Positions 62,538-64,000 of a DNA stretch of 64,000 bases are shown in pieces. Origin of the DNA: Lachnospiraceae bacterium (GTDB taxonomy: Bacteria; Bacillota; Clostridia; Lachnospirales; Lachnospiraceae). The position numbers and the translations under genes were made by a program. The stretch's first letter is position 1; each line of letters begins with the position of its first letter. The notes beneath the pieces were generated by a model. The model saw nothing but the letters and a program-made list of their open reading frames with translations, was not told the origin of the DNA and did not search any database. The stretch is taken from contig WRLH01000009.1 in NCBI GenBank assembly GCA_009777715.1, forward strand, positions 30,323-94,322. Direction: 5' to 3'.

Positions 62538-63647
62538 TCAATCCGGTTTTCTGTCCACTCTTATTGCAATTTTCATTAGTACGTCTTCGCGCCCAAAATC
62601 GGCAATGAATTGAACCGCGCTGTCACCAAACGGCACGGTCAGGGAGGGCAATCCGGCTAATGAAGTTAAGGCGTAAAGCGCAGACTGCTCATATTTATTT
62701 TTGGCTTCCATTTTGACCGGAAGCGCAATCACATGATAAGAATCAAATTTCAAAGATTCTTTGATTAAACGGCGGATTTTCATGGCTTTTTCATAGTAGG
62801 CATGATAATTTTCTTGCGATAAGATATCAGCACCCATAATTATACTAAGCTTTGTGTTTAGCGTAAAACCCTCGCTCCTGGTCTTAAAATACAAATCAGA
62901 TAAATTATTGCTGTTTTCGGCCCGGTAGCCAAATTTGACGCCATCATAACGGTTTAAATTGTTGCTGATTTCAGCAGCACTTAAAATATATAAAACTTGA
63001 TGATAAGCTTCAAAATAATCTAACTCAATTTCGCTTGTCTCAAATGAACTTTGCAATCTCGAAATGACACTAGTGTCATTTTCGCCCCAAGCATTAACTG
63101 CAATTGCTACTTTTACATCGCATAGGCTTTTTTGGCAGCCTTGGCAAGATGACAGGTCTTTAAATGATTTTAGGGAATTTTCAATCATCGCCCCGTCCCG
63201 CTCATCTTTTCCGGAAATAATTTTGAGGACTTCAAAGCCTTTCCGCAAATCGGCGCAAACAACCCCAATTTGGTCCATTGATGTGGCAACTGGCACTATG
63301 CCATACCGGGAGATGGTCCCATAAGTAGGCTTAATAAAAGAAATGCCATTCAGAGCCGCCTGCCGCCTTGTCTTGCCAAAAATATCATTGCACAGGACGC
63401 AAACATTCTCATCAGCAAGTGACTCACTGACTGCTGCCGGGATTTCATCGTCAGTAAAAAAATCATCAATGTTAAATTCGTCCATCACCAATCTTTTTTC
63501 TATTTTTATTCCGGCTTCATTAAGCTTTTCCACCGCCGCCCCATCAAAAGGGGCTTTAAAACCAGCCAAAATCTTCGACCCTGCTGTAACCGGTTCATTT
63601 TTTTGCATAATGCTGTCTTCAACAAATACTTTGATTCCACTTTCCAT
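62538..63647 (-). CDS. GatA-like protein lacking amidase catalytic residues
   Basis: 369 residues, where GatA has about 485. It aligns with GatA from IKVFVEDSI to the end: TAGSKILAGF, IKPTYGTISRYGIVPVATSMDQIG, NNLNRYDGVKFGYR, NYHAYYEKAMKIRR and LTSLAGLPSLTVPFG are conserved. The catalytic Lys (KDN) is Glu (VEDS); the GGSSGGSAA loop is deleted; the GSDTGGSxRQP loop reads CNDIFGKTRRQAA, so both catalytic Ser are gone. The N-terminal helical domain is also missing. A pseudoenzyme by sequence, with an intact frame. Confidence 0.85.
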   Translation of the reverse strand: MESGIKVFVEDSIMQKNEPVTAGSKILAGFKAPFDGAAVEKLNEAGIKIEKRLVMDEFNIDDFFTDDEIPAAVSESLADENVCVLCNDIFGKTRRQAALNGISFIKPTYGTISRYGIVPVATSMDQIGVVCADLRKGFEVLKIISGKDERDGAMIENSLKSFKDLSSCQGCQKSLCDVKVAIAVNAWGENDTSVISRLQSSFETSEIELDYFEAYHQVLYILSAAEISNNLNRYDGVKFGYRAENSNNLSDLYFKTRSEGFTLNTKLSIIMGADILSQENYHAYYEKAMKIRRLIKESLKFDSYHVIALPVKMEAKNKYEQSALYALTSLAGLPSLTVPFGDSAVQFIADFGREDVLMKIAIRVDRKPD

Positions 63648-63688
63648 ATAGCTTAAACCTTTCTAAATTCTGCTGACTAAAACATTAT

Positions 63689-63743
63689 ATCCACACGCAC
63701 GAGCCAAGAAAAAATGTCGATACGTCAATATCGACATTATAGC
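63689..63743 (-). promoter_or_regulatory. Leader repeat before the gatA-like gene (copy C)
   Basis: Minus strand TATAAT (63741-63736) runs into GTCGATATTGACGTATCGAC, then CTTGGCTCGTGCGTGTGGAT. It has the same layout as copies A and B. The -35 box is poor. Transcription would start within the palindrome. Confidence 0.75.
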
Positions 63744-63755
63744 ATATTTAATAAA

Positions 63756-63788
63756 GGAAAGCTATCATTTCATTATTGATAGCTTTCC
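63756..63788 (-). terminator. Terminator after the sugar ABC permease gene
   Basis: Perfect 12-bp stem GGAAAGCTATCA / TGATAGCTTTCC; on the minus strand followed by TTTATT. It separates the permease from the gatA-like unit. Confidence 0.75.
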
Positions 63789-63815
63789 GTCATGCCGTAA
63801 TATGAACTCACCCGG

Positions 63816-64000
63816 TTATCCTTTGACACTTCCGGAAGATAGTGACATCTTAACTTGTTCCTGTGTGATAATGTAAATGATGATGCCGGGCAGGATTACT
63901 AATGTAAGAGCCGCAAACATTCGCGTATAATTGTAGGCGAAAGCTTCATTAAAGAAAGCAAGGGCATAGGGAAGAGTCCGGTGCCTGGGTGTTGATGTTA
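63816..64000 (-). CDS. Carbohydrate ABC transporter permease (MalG/UgpE type), C-terminal end
   Basis: Partial: the last 61 codons, and the gene continues beyond the right edge. The frame encodes PYALAFFNEAFAYNYTRMFAA and a final helix, then ends SGSVKG, the usual C-terminus of MalG-like permeases (SGAVKG). Confidence 0.85.
   Translation of the reverse strand, partial: TSTPRHRTLPYALAFFNEAFAYNYTRMFAALTLVILPGIIIYIITQEQVKMSLSSGSVKG

Overview
The window reads as a chromosomal stretch of an anaerobic member of the Clostridia. The evidence is a complete rnfCDGEAB operon with its ApbE flavin transferase, a CotS-type (spore coat family) kinase, the rpsF-ssb-rpsR / gdpP-rplI-dnaB block, dnaX-ybaB-recR, GatB, a short archaeal/eukaryotic-type ProRS, AGGAGG ribosome binding sites and TTGACA/TATAAT promoters. 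No ribosomal RNA is present, so the genus cannot be named.

Layout. 1-729: 5' part of a pstS-like lipoprotein gene (minus). 0.8-7.9 kb: Rnf ferredoxin:NAD oxidoreductase with NusG-II, Gx transporter and ApbE genes (all minus). 7.9-11.1 kb: CotS-like kinase, an ATPase plus Toprim-like (DUF4276) pair that may be a defence system, and an acetyltransferase remnant. 11.1-17.3 kb: CCA-adding enzyme, ProRS, a uridine-kinase-like protein, YbaN and KatG. 17.4-25.8 kb: NAD synthase, a small ferredoxin, a MerR regulator, the replication/ribosome block, SRP RNA and a radical-SAM activase. 25.8-31.3 kb: TadA and a BMP-type nucleoside ABC importer. 31.3-34.6 kb: a DMT transporter, a self-regulated XRE/membrane protein pair and an M50 protease.

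34.5-47.2 kb is an accessory hotspot around a tRNA-Ser(CGA). The 61-bp 3' end of the M50 gene and the about 130-bp tRNA-Ser block each occur twice, so that two different cargo cassettes sit between the same pair of borders. Cassette 1 holds a membrane-anchored dCTP-deaminase-fold protein. Cassette 2 holds a PD-(D/E)xK protein, an AlbA_2/HTH protein and a third protein whose ribosome binding site starts 5 nt after the tRNA. Next to this lies a 7.7-kb filamentous-phage (inovirus) prophage bounded by a perfect 18-bp direct repeat. It has a major coat protein, a pIII-like adhesin, Zot/pI, a HUH replication initiator, hairpin-rich origin-like DNA and an IS30-family transposase in place of a usual integrase.

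47.2-64 kb returns to core genes: phosphofructokinase, dnaX-ybaB-recR, aldose epimerase, a DUF5711-cvpA operon, an SOS-type dinB, a response regulator, asnS, aspS, gatB with a GatA-like protein that has lost every amidase catalytic residue, and the end of a sugar ABC permease gene. A dispersed repeat that starts at a promoter -10 box and contains a TGACGTATCGA palindrome precedes rnfC, the DUF5711 gene and the gatA-like gene.
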